A stretch of 64,000 nucleotides of DNA from Engraulis encrasicolus (Eukaryota; Chordata; Actinopteri; Clupeiformes; Engraulidae): the NCBI RefSeq assembly GCF_034702125.1, contig NC_085880.1, positions 18,481,028-18,545,027 on the forward strand, read 5' to 3'. Shown here in pieces: positions 46,168-56,583 of this stretch. Numbering within the stretch: position 1 is the first letter of the stretch; every line of letters begins with the position of its first letter. The notes under the pieces were generated by a model that did not search any database, was not told the DNA's origin, and was given only the letters and a program-made list of their open reading frames with translations. The position numbers and the translations under genes were made by a program.

Positions 46168-46943
46168 TGTGATTTTGATTATATTAATTATTATACCATT
46201 AATAAACATTTCACCCTCTTCTAGGTGGGGGACTGGCTGCTATTCGAGGACATGGGGGCGTACACTGTGGATATTATTTTAATAATAAATAAATTAGGAT
46301 ATTATTAATACAAGTTCCTATACTGTCCACTAGGTGGGGGACTGGCTGCTGTTCGAGAACATGGGGGCGTACACTGTTGCTGCTTCTTCAAACTTCAATG
46401 GCTTCCAGAGTCCAGATGTCCATTACGTCATATCTCGCGCCGCTTGGTAAGTTTGTTCAGCTGACAGTATATCCTTTCTACATACAGTTAATTCATTTTA
46501 AAAATAATTTAAAAATAATTTCAAATGCTGGGACCAGGGGTGAAAAATCCTGAGCCTGAACTTTTCCCCCTGCTCTAATGACGACGACAAGATACTGCAT
46601 AGTGACGTAACTTAGGCCTATTTCGACACATAATTCAAACATTTAATAGCCTGTGTATGACCATTATTTAAGCCTGATAGTAGAAGAAAACCCTGAACCT
46701 GTAACACTTTCTGAGATAAAAAAAATAACCTAATGGCTTATTATTATCAATGTTTTTATTTTTGCAAACTCTGTCAAGCCTGAAATCAGGCATGGAGCCT
46801 GAATACTATCAGCCCTGTGGAACAAATAACATGCTGCTTAAGTTTTCTGATGTCTGATGATTCTGATGTTCGATGCCCATTTCAGGCAGCACCTGCAGCA
46901 GGCCCATGCCCAGAGCATCATGCCCGACATGTGGTCCAGGTAA
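28650..46943 (+). CDS. odc1-like: ODC-family PLP decarboxylase, copy B (10 coding exons, 433 aa)
   Basis: Coding exons: 28650-28751, 40425-40598, 41541-41713, 42591-42807, 43224-43307, 44260-44422, 45076-45191, 45831-45932, 46334-46446, 46886-46943. Exon lengths and phases match copy A exactly except for the last exon. Conserved: K69, H197, DIGGGYPG, E274 and WGQTCDG. As in copy A, R277 is Cys. Unlike copy A, the D332-aligned residue is Asp (NGSFKDGS). The last exon lacks 11 bp present in copy A, which shifts the frame to a TAA after MPDMWSR; downstream sequence in another frame ([15 protein letters not shown]) still resembles the lost tail. Introns 1 (8.3 kb) and 2 (11.7 kb) are swollen by mobile elements. 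An AATAAA at 48608-48613 is a possible poly(A) signal. The reading frame looks intact; expression cannot be judged from sequence. Confidence 0.87.
28951..29005 (+). repeat. 15-bp tandem repeat, 3.7 copies
   Basis: CTTGTGAGATGGCAC repeated at 28951, 28966, 28981 and part of 28996, in intron 2 of copy B. Confidence 0.9.
31430..31700 (+). pseudogene. Decayed LINE 3' fragment inside the hAT element
   Basis: Translated text [20 protein letters not shown] recalls the conserved LQNAAARLLT...KRDHITPVL block near the end of L2/Rex-type ORF2. The frame is broken soon after. Confidence 0.5.
31791..32085 (+). mobile_element. 290-bp MITE family, copy 4 (complete)
   Basis: Ends GGGTGCATCCCAATATGTGA and its inverse, with ATT on both sides (31788-31790, 32086-32088), a possible 3-bp target duplication. 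It is nested in the hAT element. Confidence 0.88.
32798..33610 (+). repeat. Gypsy 5' LTR
   Basis: 813 bp, TG...CA ends. It differs from the 3' LTR by a small number of substitutions and short indels, mostly in homopolymers. Confidence 0.95.
33614..33631 (+). promoter_or_regulatory. Primer-binding site, tRNA-Lys(1,2) type
   Basis: TGGCGCCCAACGTGGGGC starts three bases after the 5' LTR and matches the complement of the 3' end of tRNA-Lys1,2 over 18 nt. Confidence 0.85.
34135..35050 (+). pseudogene. Gypsy gag, N-terminal part, frameshifted
   Basis: Three successive frames: 34135-34524 (Pro/Ser/Thr-rich), about 34535-34816 and about 34860-35160 (long helical, coiled-coil-like). Each ends at a frame change rather than a domain border. 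It represents the leader half of Gag. Confidence 0.75.
35056..37480 (+). pseudogene. Gypsy gag-protease-reverse transcriptase
   Basis: The longest open stretch, about 800 codons. Useful homology begins near 35200. The retrotransposon Gag domain contains [13 protein letters not shown] zinc knuckle (CWRC...H...C) is at about 35838-35877. Protease is marked by ILDTGASC at about 36118-36141. RT contains [26 protein letters not shown] and the YLDD box at 37177-37188. The frame is lost at about 37480, between the RT end and RNase H. Confidence 0.9.
37451..39336 (+). pseudogene. Gypsy RNase H and integrase, multiply frameshifted
   Basis: RNase H pieces: [16 protein letters not shown] (about 37545-37600), [20 protein letters not shown] (about 37705-37765) and DHAALQWIL. 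Integrase pieces: a His-containing [11 protein letters not shown] block (about 38207-38240), the [15 protein letters not shown] core start (about 38400-38450), [14 protein letters not shown] (about 38705) and a C-terminal KWKGPYRIV domain without a chromodomain. Frame changes lie near 37610, 37800, 37925, 38160, 38330, 38465 and 38900. Confidence 0.88.
39364..39375 (+). promoter_or_regulatory. Polypurine tract
   Basis: TGGGGGGGAGAA lies directly before the 3' LTR, the usual plus-strand primer site. Confidence 0.75.
39376..40192 (+). repeat. Gypsy 3' LTR
   Basis: 817 bp, begins TGTGACGG and ends CCGTTACA, followed by the GTAG target duplicate. Confidence 0.95.
41005..41190. repeat. Palindromic MITE-like block, intron 3 of copy B
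   Basis: TTAATTCGGAATTAA repeats three times in alternating orientation, with a CATGT/ACATG-like border on each side. Confidence 0.5.
41235..41515. repeat. Diverged DNA-transposon end, intron 3 of copy B
   Basis: CGAGCTGTACCGGGTATAAA with repeated GCTGTGTCATGCC units; the right end reads GGGCAGTGGAAATGACC, as in fish MITEs. The left limit is vague. Confidence 0.35.
42100..42291 (+). mobile_element. tRNA-derived SINE, intron 4 of copy B
   Basis: Head GGCGCTTTGGCGCAGCGCGC, B box GGTTCGGATCC (42169-42179), a pyrimidine-rich body (CTGTCTCTCTCTCC), and tail AATAAAGGCGAAAAAGCCC followed by an A run. Absent at the same site in copy A. Confidence 0.8.
43101..43190 (-). repeat. SINE remnant, intron 5 of copy B
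   Basis: Minus-strand remnant of the SINE seen at 9092-9245 in copy A (shared GACCTTGACTGAATGACT). It is evidence that this insertion predates the duplication. Confidence 0.6.
43419..44081. mobile_element. MITE with TTGACC ends, intron 6 of copy B (663 bp)
   Basis: ATTGACCCTTCCCATGTGAC at the left is inverted at the right as GTGACTGGGAAAGGTCAAT. No transposase. Absent from copy A. Confidence 0.65.
44135..44225 (+). repeat. Two partial duplicates of the exon 7 start, copy B
   Basis: TTGCAGTGTGTGAAGGTGATC (about 44130) and GGCAGTGAGTGGTGGTGATC (about 44195) each repeat an acceptor plus the first exon 7 codons before the real exon at 44260. A (TCTTG)n run lies between them. Confidence 0.75.
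45953..46168. repeat. (GT)n and (GTGC)n microsatellites, intron 9 of copy B
   Basis: Runs at 45953-46031 and 46122-46168, in the intron where copy A has its CA run. Confidence 0.9.
46225..46268 (+). repeat. Partial duplicate of the exon 10 start, copy B
   Basis: A CTCTTCTAG acceptor plus the codons for [15 protein letters not shown], 109 bp before the true exon at 46334. It has no donor. If used, the frame runs into TAA after about 14 more codons. Confidence 0.85.
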
Positions 46944-47130
46944 TATGGCATCCGGCTGTGGCATGCCCGTCTCAGCAGCAGAGCTGAACCAGGACCTGGA
47001 CACAAGACTAGCACGCTAGAGTTTCTAGCTAAGCCCCACCCTGCCACACTGCTCTAAAGTACAACGCTAGTCAAGCAGTGCTCTAAACCCAAGCCCCGGA
47101 CCGCCCTGTCCCGCCATCCGTGCTCTAAAC

Positions 47131-47468
47131 CAGTGGTTCCCAACCTATGGGTCGGGACCCAACCTATGGGTCGCCAAAGATCCACAGTGGGTCGCGAATC
47201 CGTCTTGATTTTAAGGGGTTTAATTTTATTACCATACATAGCCTGTGTTGAATATATGACAAAGCATTTAAACTAATAAATGAATAGAACTTAGAAGCAG
47301 CAAAATGTAAGTCATACATTAAACATTTATTCTATATTTGACTGAAGACAAATTGAGGAATAAAATGATAACGAATGTGTTTTTGATGGAAACAGAGTAC
47401 CATGTGACTCCCTCTTGTGCGGGTGCTCGTACGATTGGGTCACCAAAGCTTACAATGGTAAAAAACTG
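47131..47468. mobile_element. hAT MITE, 3' end partly deleted
   Basis: Starts CAGTGGTTCCCAACCT like 7069-7429 and ends in CTG after losing most of the right terminal repeat. An exact 8-bp duplication CTCTAAAC is at 47123-47130 and 47469-47476. Confidence 0.85.
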
Positions 47469-47604
47469 CTCTAAACCAAAACACTAGCCGAGCAGCAAAG
47501 GCGTGCACAGATAGGGATGAGGTGGTGCTAAAGCACCGGTCCCTTTGCCCTGCTGGACAAAGAGTGCCCTATTGAAAAGTTCCTTTTAACTTTTTTGTCA
47601 CAAT

Positions 47605-48012
47605 GTACTGCGTTTCATGTTGCAAAGCATCCTGGACTTCCGGCGGAACAAAGACGCTCCTGCCCCCCTGTACATCAATGGTGAACGTGTGGAGCAAGTA
47701 AGCTCATTTAAATTCCTAGGTGTACACATCTCCGCTGATCTCTCCTGGTCGACTAACACCTCAGCTCTGGTAAAAAAAAAGGCCAAGCAGCGATTGTACT
47801 TCCTGAGAGCACTAAAGAAAGAACAGTTAGACTCAAGCTTGCTGGTGACCTGTTACCGTTCCACCATAGAGAGCCTGCTGACCTACGCAGTGTCAGTGTC
47901 GCACTCAAACTCACACTTACTGGACTATGTTCATCTGTGCACCTTGTAGGGAAGCTCAAATCTCATTATACTTTGTATAATGACAGTTAAGGCTTTCTAT
48001 TCTATTCTATCT
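47605..48012 (+). pseudogene. LINE 3' end, 5'-truncated, with (TTCTA)n tail
   Basis: A frame of about 110 codons matches the C-terminal part of L2/Rex-type RT (VSSFKFLGVHISADLSWS, RSTIESLLTY). It is followed by a short 3'UTR ending AATGACAGTTAAGGCTTTC and then TTCTA repeats, the tail type of such elements. Confidence 0.8.
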
Positions 48013-48770
48013 CTATTCTATGTCACAAGAATACCCAATACAACATATAACCTATAGCCTGGTAAGCTGGAAGTCCCATGAGGGCCCCAGCTGTTAAATG
48101 CAAATTATTTCATGTTTTTATGTGCTTCTGAGGCTGAGATATTTAGGTTTTAGTAATAGGCAGAGGGCACCTTTTCCCAAAAAGGGCTAAGGCTAAAATG
48201 AGTTATAAGCTATTTGTTTTTTGTTATTGTTGTTTTAGCCAGACACGTTTTACATTTGCTATATGTACTTACGTACTAAGATTTATAAATAGGACTCTTG
48301 TCTAGCCTAGGGATCATACTGTAGATGTGGTGTTGACTTTTTGGATATTACCCAAAACAATGTGATCTGTATATTCCGATACATGTATATGTACACAGTA
48401 CCTACTTTGATCTGTTGAAAACTATAAGATATACTGTAGTAATACAGAGATACTATGTCATAATAATTACAATAACAATAACAACAATAATACACGTAAT
48501 TATATGATATTAAGATAATGTATGTGCACTTTTGTATTTCCGAACTGTTTATACAATTATATGGTGATGCATTATATGCATTATATGGTGATATGCTGAT
48601 TTAGATGGCAATAAACTGTGATTCATGGATCATGGATTCATGGACCTAATTTAAAAAATAATGTGTATTTTTTTCATGTATTTCTTCTTGCTTTTATTTC
48701 ACACCTTTATTGTGAAATGCTAGTGAAGATGCAACTGGAGCGTTGTGGAAGGAGAGATGGGGCCGGGCAG
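48013..48770. other. Intergenic downstream of copy B
   Basis: No gene. AATAAA at 48608-48613 is a candidate poly(A) signal for copy B, about 1.67 kb after its stop codon. Confidence 0.35.
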
Positions 48771-49055
48771 GGGGATTCCAATATGCGGACTTCAATCCTC
48801 CCTTGCTCGCTTGCCTTCTTGTGTGCTCATGATGATGTCACTGACAACAGAAAATTAATTCAATATCTTGCAAAAGCAAAAGCAACTCTAGTGTCATTTT
48901 CTCATTTGCAATCGGGATGGTGAATGAATAACAGTCCCCCAAAAGTTGTTGTGGCTAGGCTGACAGCAGGGAAACTTAATTTTTTTCTCCACGGAGGTGG
49001 GGCGAGGCCACAAGCATAAGTGGAGGAAGGGAGTGTGCATATTGGAATACACTCC
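48771..49055 (+). mobile_element. 290-bp MITE family, copy 5
   Basis: Ends GGATTCCAATATGCGGACTT and GTGCATATTGGAATACACTC; interior as in the other copies. Confidence 0.8.
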
Positions 49056-49088
49056 TGGAGTCAAGAGGAGAGAAGTGCCTCACTCCAG

Positions 49089-49300
49089 AGTTGCATAAAT
49101 AAGCTTTTAATCTGACAACATTTCGGCCTGTCTGCCTTCCTCAGGTCACGACAGACCAAAACGTTGTCAGATTAAAAGCTTATTTATGCAACTCGAGACG
49201 GAGTGTGTGGCACTTTTCTCCTCTTGCAGTTTTACTGGTTGCCAGCACCTCCTTTTATATTCTGGTGTGCGTTTTGCACCTCCACTCCATCATACTGGAG
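49089..49300. mobile_element. Penelope-like tail, inverted pair with hammerhead-like motif
   Basis: Arms 49089-49123 and 49159-49193 (AGTTGCATAAATAAGCTTTT and its inverse) surround a minus-strand motif at 49148-49113: UGAC, CUGAGGAA, GGC/GCC, GAAAUGUU, GUCA. A tail with GGTTGCCAGCACCTCC follows, similar to the tail at 24021-24055. Confidence 0.55.
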
Positions 49301-49839
49301 TCAAACCTTGGTCTCCAGCGCCATGAAAGTAAGAGCTAGGCGAGGGGTGGGCAATTATTTTGGCCCAAGTAACACATTCTGCTAGCCTGGTCCTGACCAT
49401 CCCATAATACTAACATTTCCATTTCGTATTCATGGTCTGGACTTTGTTTGATCTGACGCGATTGCAGGAAGCAGGAAGGACATTTTCGGAAAAGTCAGGA
49501 TTTAACTTACCGTATAAGTTGTTGAACAAACATGTCTGACGTCTATCTATAGCGACTTAGGACCGTTTAAACTACATGTCTGACAGAACATCCTACCGTA
49601 GGATAAAATTACAATGTAGGACCGTTTGTCAGAACACCGGCGAAAATCCTACCGGTCAACATCGCTCCACAGAGGACAGGTACCAGACATAGTGCGGAGC
49701 CAAGTGTCTTGGCGGAAGTACGTAGGATGGCGCGCGAGGCTAACATTCTGCGGCATTCACAGAAATACTATGTGGGTTGGGTTATACGGCAGCACAATTT
49801 TAAGGGATGGCCTCAATTCAGTATGCATTACAGTGAGAG

Positions 49840-52607
49840 CAGGGGCGTCAGCAGCCTCAACACTATACAGGGGCACAAAAGGGCACCAAAAAGAAAAGCG
49901 AGCGCCCAAAGCGTGCGAGCTGAAAAAATTTTGGGCAATTATTTTTAAAAAAGAATGGGCAGAGATAATTTATGCAAGCACACAAGAAAATATTTTATAG
50001 CACTTATTTATTATTAAACAGCATCATAAATACATTGTTATATTCTTATTTTCTGCATCATTCAATATCTACCTGAACCAAACTGAATTGAATTGGCCTA
50101 CTGTTAACTTAACTGTATATCTGTATATTGAATTGGCCCACTTGTGAACATAACTGTATAACTGTAATCCATACTGATAATAACAAGGCCGACAGGCGGA
50201 CAACAGATGCGTCCCTCTATGCCAGTTCCAACTATGCCATCCCCCCCAATAACGCCCCCCAGGCCTCCTCCTAGCCTGTCAACGCCCCCGAGGATGTACT
50301 TTTTGTTTATTGGTCATCATGGACACTCCAAATATTGTGGCAGGCAGCAAGGCAGCAAAATGGCAAGACATGGCTTTATTTTTTGCAGTTTAGGGTATAC
50401 TAAGCTTATCATCATTGTTGGATTTGGAAAAGAACCATAGGCTATGATTTGAAATTTCACATAGCCTAGATGAAGTGAACATTACAAATTACCAGACATT
50501 TATTTGGCCTAACAACCTTTAGTATCACGCCATTTCAGCAGTATGTGCATGTGGGAAAGAATCTAAACATCGACAAATAATAAATAAATAAAACCGTTTG
50601 GGTGAATCATGCGCTTATGGACTTTTTTTCAATACCAGCTTCACCGTCAAGGCACAAAGCAGTGAAACTCAATTACCCAGAATGCTGCACGTGAGCTCTG
50701 TACCCGGGTGATTCCGGAAAACAAACATGGCGGCAACTCGCTTTACCAAAGATTCTCTGTACCTTAATAATGTGTTAATCCGACCCTAGATTTCTTAACT
50801 GATGAAAATCGAAGGCAGAAATCAACATTGTAGTGTCTAAATATGAGGTCGATTGGTCTATTTGTGGCGTACATCACGATCGGCTGAGTTGTTGGCCTCA
50901 CGTTTGTCAGTTAGCCTGTGGCTAGGCTACTTTTCGCCAACGTTAGCATCCGGTTAGAAAGGCTATGCTTGCACGCATTCGCTCCGGTCCAAAATGGCAA
51001 GTCTGCCGCCTTGTGGCCACATGAAGGAACAATTGAAGGAATGCGTTTCAGACACAATTGAACGAATGCGTTTCAGACGGACGGACGGACGGACGGACGG
51101 ACGGACGGACGGACAGACAGACCCTCTTATAGAGATGCTGGGACGCATCTAAAAACTGGACATTCTTCTATTCTGTATGCAAGCTATGAATGATCAATTG
51201 GTGTGTGTGTGTGTGTATGGCGTGTGCGCGTGTCTGTGTGTGCCGGTGCATGTTCACGTCAAGAGGGGGAGCCAGAGTATCACACATGGGCATTGCGTAG
51301 GCTATGTGTAATAGATGCATTCAATCGAATAGTTGGCATTATGTTTCTGTCTTAAAAGTAACCACCTGTAGGATGTCATCATGCTTTTGTCTGTAAGACC
51401 ACTCGAGCAGCAAACACCAGAATGAGAATCATTTCAGAATCGTTAATTTTCAACTCTGAGACTAACGTGTGCTTGGGCTGCATTAAGTCAGCCAGCCTCC
51501 AACTTGCCTGGACGACGGCTCATTCAAGCATGCGCTGGGCTATTTTTAAAAGCAACAGCATAGCCTACAAAACTGCTTTCTACGAGTGTTGTATTCCGTT
51601 ATAGTGCGCTATAGCCTGGGCTATAACAGCGGGGCCATTGGTTGCAGGCAACTTTGTCAAGGTGTCAAAATATATGCCGATAGCTAGCAAAGCTGACAAG
51701 ACAAGTTGGGGTAGTCCATCACGGGATCATCACCCCCTGAAAACACGAACGTACAGAATTGAGAAACAGCACAACATGGCAAATAGTTGGTGAAGCCGAC
51801 ATTTGTGATCTTTCTCCGATCAACAGGTCCAGCTTAGCTAGCTACTTATTGACCACATAGGCTAACACACCACTTCAGAGACGCCCCTTCGCGTTATTAG
51901 ATGAAACATGTTCTACACATTTGATTGACATGCTATGCTTAGTTTACAGATGATAACAAAAAATGACGCTTACTGTTTAGGCTACTTCACTTCACACCGG
52001 CCGGAGTGAATGGTCGCTGTGTTGCAGGTAAGGTTCGGTTCAAAAAGATGTGCTGCCCAAATCTCTCCTTATCAAGAAGAACGACTCTTTAGTCCTATTC
52101 GTCACATTTCATTGCAGCGGTCGGCCAATGAGGGGGGGGCACCATACTCACCACGTAATTCAAATAGTCAATTTCTTCAGGGTGCCAAAAATAACTAGGT
52201 TATATTATAATCAATGTTTTAGTGTGTCTTCACTAGGAGAACTAGTAAGCCTGTCGTGTTTCTTAAAGATAGTATGAAAAACTCCTGCATGTCTGTATTA
52301 GCAGGCAATTCCGGCTACATGCTCCGAGTGCGAGTGGCCATGGTGGCAAGTGCATTCTGATCAGGCTGCTGCGTTGGTGTCAGACTTACATTCTAACTTA
52401 AGTGTAGTAGGCTATAGGCGTATTTTAAGAGAAAAAAAATAATGCAAACATGTCTTCTGTATATTAACAGATGATCCAGATTTAAATAATAAAAAATAAA
52501 GATATAAATAAATTAATTAATTAAAAAATCAGTGCCCATTATAGGCTGGCACCGCAGGTCCACACCAGGGCACGTGCCCCGGTAAAAATGCTCTAACGAC
52601 GCCGATG
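49840..52607. mobile_element. Non-autonomous hAT element (2768 bp)
   Basis: Left end CAGGGGCGTCAGCAG and right end, inverted, CATCGGCGTCGTTAG. An exact 8-bp duplication AGTGAGAG is at 49832-49839 and 52608-52615. No transposase frame. The interior carries promoter-like, CpG-containing DNA (50660-50760) and a (GGAC)n run (51078-51115). Confidence 0.85.
51078..51121. repeat. (GGAC)n microsatellite
   Basis: About ten GACG/GGAC tetramers, preceded by a duplicated GAATGCGTTTCAGAC, inside the hAT element. Confidence 0.9.
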
Positions 52608-52800
52608 AGTGAGAGTGAGTTGGCCTGATTATCTTTGAAACTTGATTTTTGTTTTTTTCTCAACCATTTTCAAAATAATTTCAGGGTTTCTCAGCTTGGA
52701 ATAGTCTAAAAGGCACCTTTGATGTCCTTCCTGGGCTATGACTGCGCTTAAAAAGTTAGCACACTAAATAAAAAAATAAAAAAGTTTTTAGGTTATTATA

Positions 52801-52908
52801 GGTCATGGAGGAGGATGGAGTACTGGATAATTACTCCCCCCACCAACTTGGCAGGTCGGGAGGCGAACCCGCAAACTTTGGGCCACAAGTCTTACCCATG
52901 ACATAGCC
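52801..52908 (-). repeat. tRNA-derived SINE fragment
   Basis: Head part of the same SINE family as 57683-57995 (CCACCAACTTGGCAGGTCGG region); tail missing. Confidence 0.65.
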
Positions 52909-55036
52909 CTGTGTGTTGTTCTGATTTTTCTCTCTGCAGGTGAGGACGAGGAGAGGTCCAAGGTGCTGGCGCTGAGTTGAGAAAGTTTGAGTTGACTACA
53001 AATAGAAAACTACGTTCTGACATGTAAAGTAGAATTAACAACCCTTGAGTCAAATCATGGTTCCTAAGGAGCCGTAAAGCAAAACAGTCATGGTGAAATA
53101 TTCAGTACAAGTAAAATGACCCAAATGATAATAGAAGGCAGGGCGGAGGAGAAAAAAGAAAGGAGAGATTTACTGGTAGCCTCTTACTGCAGATGGGGTT
53201 GCCGGCGGGCCTAGTCACTATTTGTTGAAAATACTCAACTACATCATAACATTGCTATGACAGTACTGACAGCCTTAAGTAACCGATTAAGACATAGTCA
53301 TTACAATTTTGGTGACAGTAAGGTTATAACATAGGCTCTGCCCTAAGGGGTTAAGTAGGCTATACAGCCTGCCTGGTCGGCGTTGGGCAACGGAGTAAGA
53401 ACATCCTGACTCACATCAAAGTCCCCTAGAAACGGCCTTGTTCATCTTGTTCCTGACACAAACCCTGAAGGCACAGTGGAATTCATCTGTGGTCATGACT
53501 CATCTGCACGGCCTCCTGTTTTTGCCAACATCACCCGTTGCTCACTTGTGTATGACATACTGTTTCACAACAGAGATGTGTGTGCACATGCTGGAGATGA
53601 ATAGAAAGAAAGGCAGGGAAGGAGGGAGGAAGAATGGAGAGAGCACACATGGAAACGAGGAGATAAAGAACTAGTGTCAGAAAAGGAATGTGGGGGAGAG
53701 GATGCAGGGCAGGCAAGGGTCCAGTATTGGAGGGTATTTCCCCCATTTTTGCCAGAATTAGATGATCAAATAAAAGTGGATGAGATGGGACAGGGCTGTG
53801 TTGCAACAGCACACTCACATGATCCGGACACCTGCTTACAAATTCAGTTTGCAGTGTTAATTGTAAAGTAAATGTATGGTTCAATTTAAGTCAATTTAAT
53901 TTTTCTGATTCCACAAATTGTAAAACCTTCAGTGAGCAACAGCTGTAGTATTGGGCCTAGAAAAACATGAACGAAAATGATTTGTGTGTGTGCTGTGTGC
54001 ACATAAAATGTATTTTGTTTTGTATTTCATACAAATGAGCTAAATGTATTTGTGTTTTCTATCAAAATATTTGTTCTTCTGTATTTTGCATGTTCAAATT
54101 CAGATTTTCAGCTACAGATCAAATTGTATGTGACTGGAGGTAGCTATATTGAAATATACACGTATTGAAGCCAGTGTTGAAGGAATCAGGCTGGTAACCC
54201 ACGGGTTGTTGGTTCGACTCCCAATATCAGCAGGTGTGGGGGAAGTGAATGGCCAGCATCAGATGTTCTCTATTTCGTAGGATTCTAGGATGGGGTACCA
54301 CCAGTCATGTTAAAAAAAAGTCAATAATTAAATATCCACAATGAAAATGACCATGCATATCATCAAAGGTCCAATCCAGGGGTGCATTTCTCAAAACCGT
54401 GGTTGCTAACTACATTTACTACTTTGTTGATTGCAATGCAATTTCCCATTGGCAACTACCCAAGTTGCTAGCTGACTAACAACTACAGGTATGTTTTCGA
54501 GCCCAGATCATAGAAACACCAGCCCAGATCTTTGCAAGTTCAGCTCCATGCATCACCCACAAGATGACATTCTAGTCTAGGACCACAAATGGTCCATTAG
54601 GGAAGCTTTGCAAGATATTTGGGAAACACTTTTGGGTCTATCTTTGCCCATCCCATATCAGAAGGGCCATACCATACTAATTGGTGTATCAGGGTAAAGG
54701 TAATCTCCTTCATTTTCTTCCTACAAATGATAGCAGCAATGTTACTTTGCACAACCCATGTCAGCAATGTACAGTAGGTGGTATTAGCAAAATCTTTGGC
54801 CTGCATGTGCTTGTGTGTTATATGTGTATACAATACTACGCATAAGCATGAACCGGTCTCGGGTCTATGACACACATGACGTGGGTGTATGACGCTACAC
54901 CATATGCATAGTTTTGTTGACATTCGTTTCACATGATAACCCTGTTATATATTGTGCCCATTAGGTAATTTCTCCATGACAGCTTTGGATGTTAGTTTAT
55001 TATTAGTCTAGGCAGAATTTCAGAAAATGTGCTTAT
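52909..55036. other. Intergenic, no gene supported
   Basis: It contains a SINE-like B box GGTTCGACTCC near 54210 and a small MITE at 54377-54500 (GGGGTGCATTTCTC family). Other frames lack family features. An exon-like acceptor at 52940 is discussed under rejected items. Confidence 0.4.
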
Positions 55037-55840
55037 TTAAGGTCCTGAAGGCAAATCATGTTAATTTTTGGTATACAACTGATTTAGGGGTATTAAAGGG
55101 TGCTGAATCCAAATCTGCTGTATACCGGGCGCAAAAATGTACGGAAATGCCTCAAACGGGCAAAATCCAATATGGCCGCCGACACCAGGTTAAAACCTCG
55201 CAATCCCTTTTCTTTTTGACTAAACAAGGTATGAATATGAAAATAAGACTTATTTTTCAGTTTTCTATTATGGGGAACCCCATTCTGTCATCAGATTTAA
55301 GGTCAGATTTGAAGAAAATGCTTATATAATTGACTGGCAGCTTTTTTAAAACAGGGAGTCTCATATTGTCAACGATTTTTAGCATTATGATCAAACTTTC
55401 AAGATCCACAGAAAATAATGTCTGATGTCTTTGTGAACACCAATACTGTCAAAAACTGCACTGAACTGTCTACTTTCACCTGAAAAAAGAAGTTTGTGTC
55501 TACCTATTTCCATTCTTTAGTTACTGGCAGTAGAACATGGGATGACACCACCAAAAAAGCACTGTTTTTTGACCCAAAAATGCTACACTTCTGTGTCCAT
55601 ATTTTTGCTTGCAGGATAAAGTGTCTTTTTAGTGTTCATGTTTGGTTTACAGCATTTCCATGAGTTTTGAAAGATGCTTAACTTAAATCTGCTGTATACC
55701 AGGCTCAAAAAATCCCATAGTACCTCAAAATGAAGGAATCCAATATGGCCGCCATCACCACAGATATACAGTACATGTCTGTGATTAAAGAAGGTCATCT
55801 CTTAAATATATTATGCCAGCTATAGGTTTCCATACATGGG
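55037..55840 (+). repeat. ~0.8 kb inverted repeat, left arm
   Basis: Inverted copy of 59170-60262. Landmarks: GGTATACAACTGATTTAGGG, AATCCAATATGGCCGCC (twice), and CTTTCAAGATCCACAGAAAA. Identity is high but with many scattered changes. Confidence 0.85.
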
Positions 55841-56504
55841 GAATTCATTGCCATGCTCGGCTTTAAGATTTGGATGAAAACACATGATTTAGACCTGCAT
55901 ACATGTTTAAGACTGTTAATAAATTGATCATTTATATTGGAACATTTCCCCTATTTCAATTTAATCCAGCATTAATTAAATGTATTGGTCTTAGATAGCA
56001 TATCTTGTTTTCGAATAGGCCCCTGGTAGAGTCCATTACAATACGAACACCGTCACTGAAGAGACAACACTTACTACCCACATACACTACATTCACTCCC
56101 TCATCCCCACCCTGTCGCCACTCTTAATGTAAATAACAATCAAGCATAACATTGCAATGTTCGGACGGACCACACATTGAGAGAGTACATACACACACAA
56201 GTGTGGCAGAGAAGACATTCTTATTGTAACACCAACGTACACATACGTACGTATACAGGCGCTTTAATATACACTCAGGCAGATTTCAATTCAATAATTG
56301 AGTCATTATACCATGATGAAATGTTTCCATCTCAAACCACGTCCCATGCTCCCATCTTTTCAACCATAAAAGTAAGTGCACACACGAGTCTGCCTAAATA
56401 ATTCTTTTTATACAACTTTACAATGGAAATCACTGTTTGCCAATTTTATTGATGTGCTCATTCAATCTATGAATAAAGGAGGATTGAGTGGTGAGCTGAT
56501 GTGT

Positions 56505-56583
56505 AGAATAGAATAGAATAGAATAGAATAGAATAGATTGGAATAGAATAGAATAGAATAGAATAGAATAGAATAGAATAGAA
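56505..56583. repeat. (AATAG)n pentamer microsatellite
   Basis: About 15 units with one GATTG interruption; the complement of the TTCTA tail type seen on LINEs, so possibly an old LINE tail on the minus strand. Confidence 0.9.

Noticed and set aside
52941..52982. Exon-like segment after CTCTCTGCAG coding GEDEERSKVLALS then stop
   Set aside because: Joined to either copy B donor (46446 or 46939) it gives an immediate TGA, and no other upstream exon is visible. It could be a terminal exon of an unseen gene, but nothing supports that.
53438..53884. Overlapping open frames on both strands near 53.4-53.9 kb
   Set aside because: No domain, no credible splice sites, no codon bias, and no match to the neighbouring genes.
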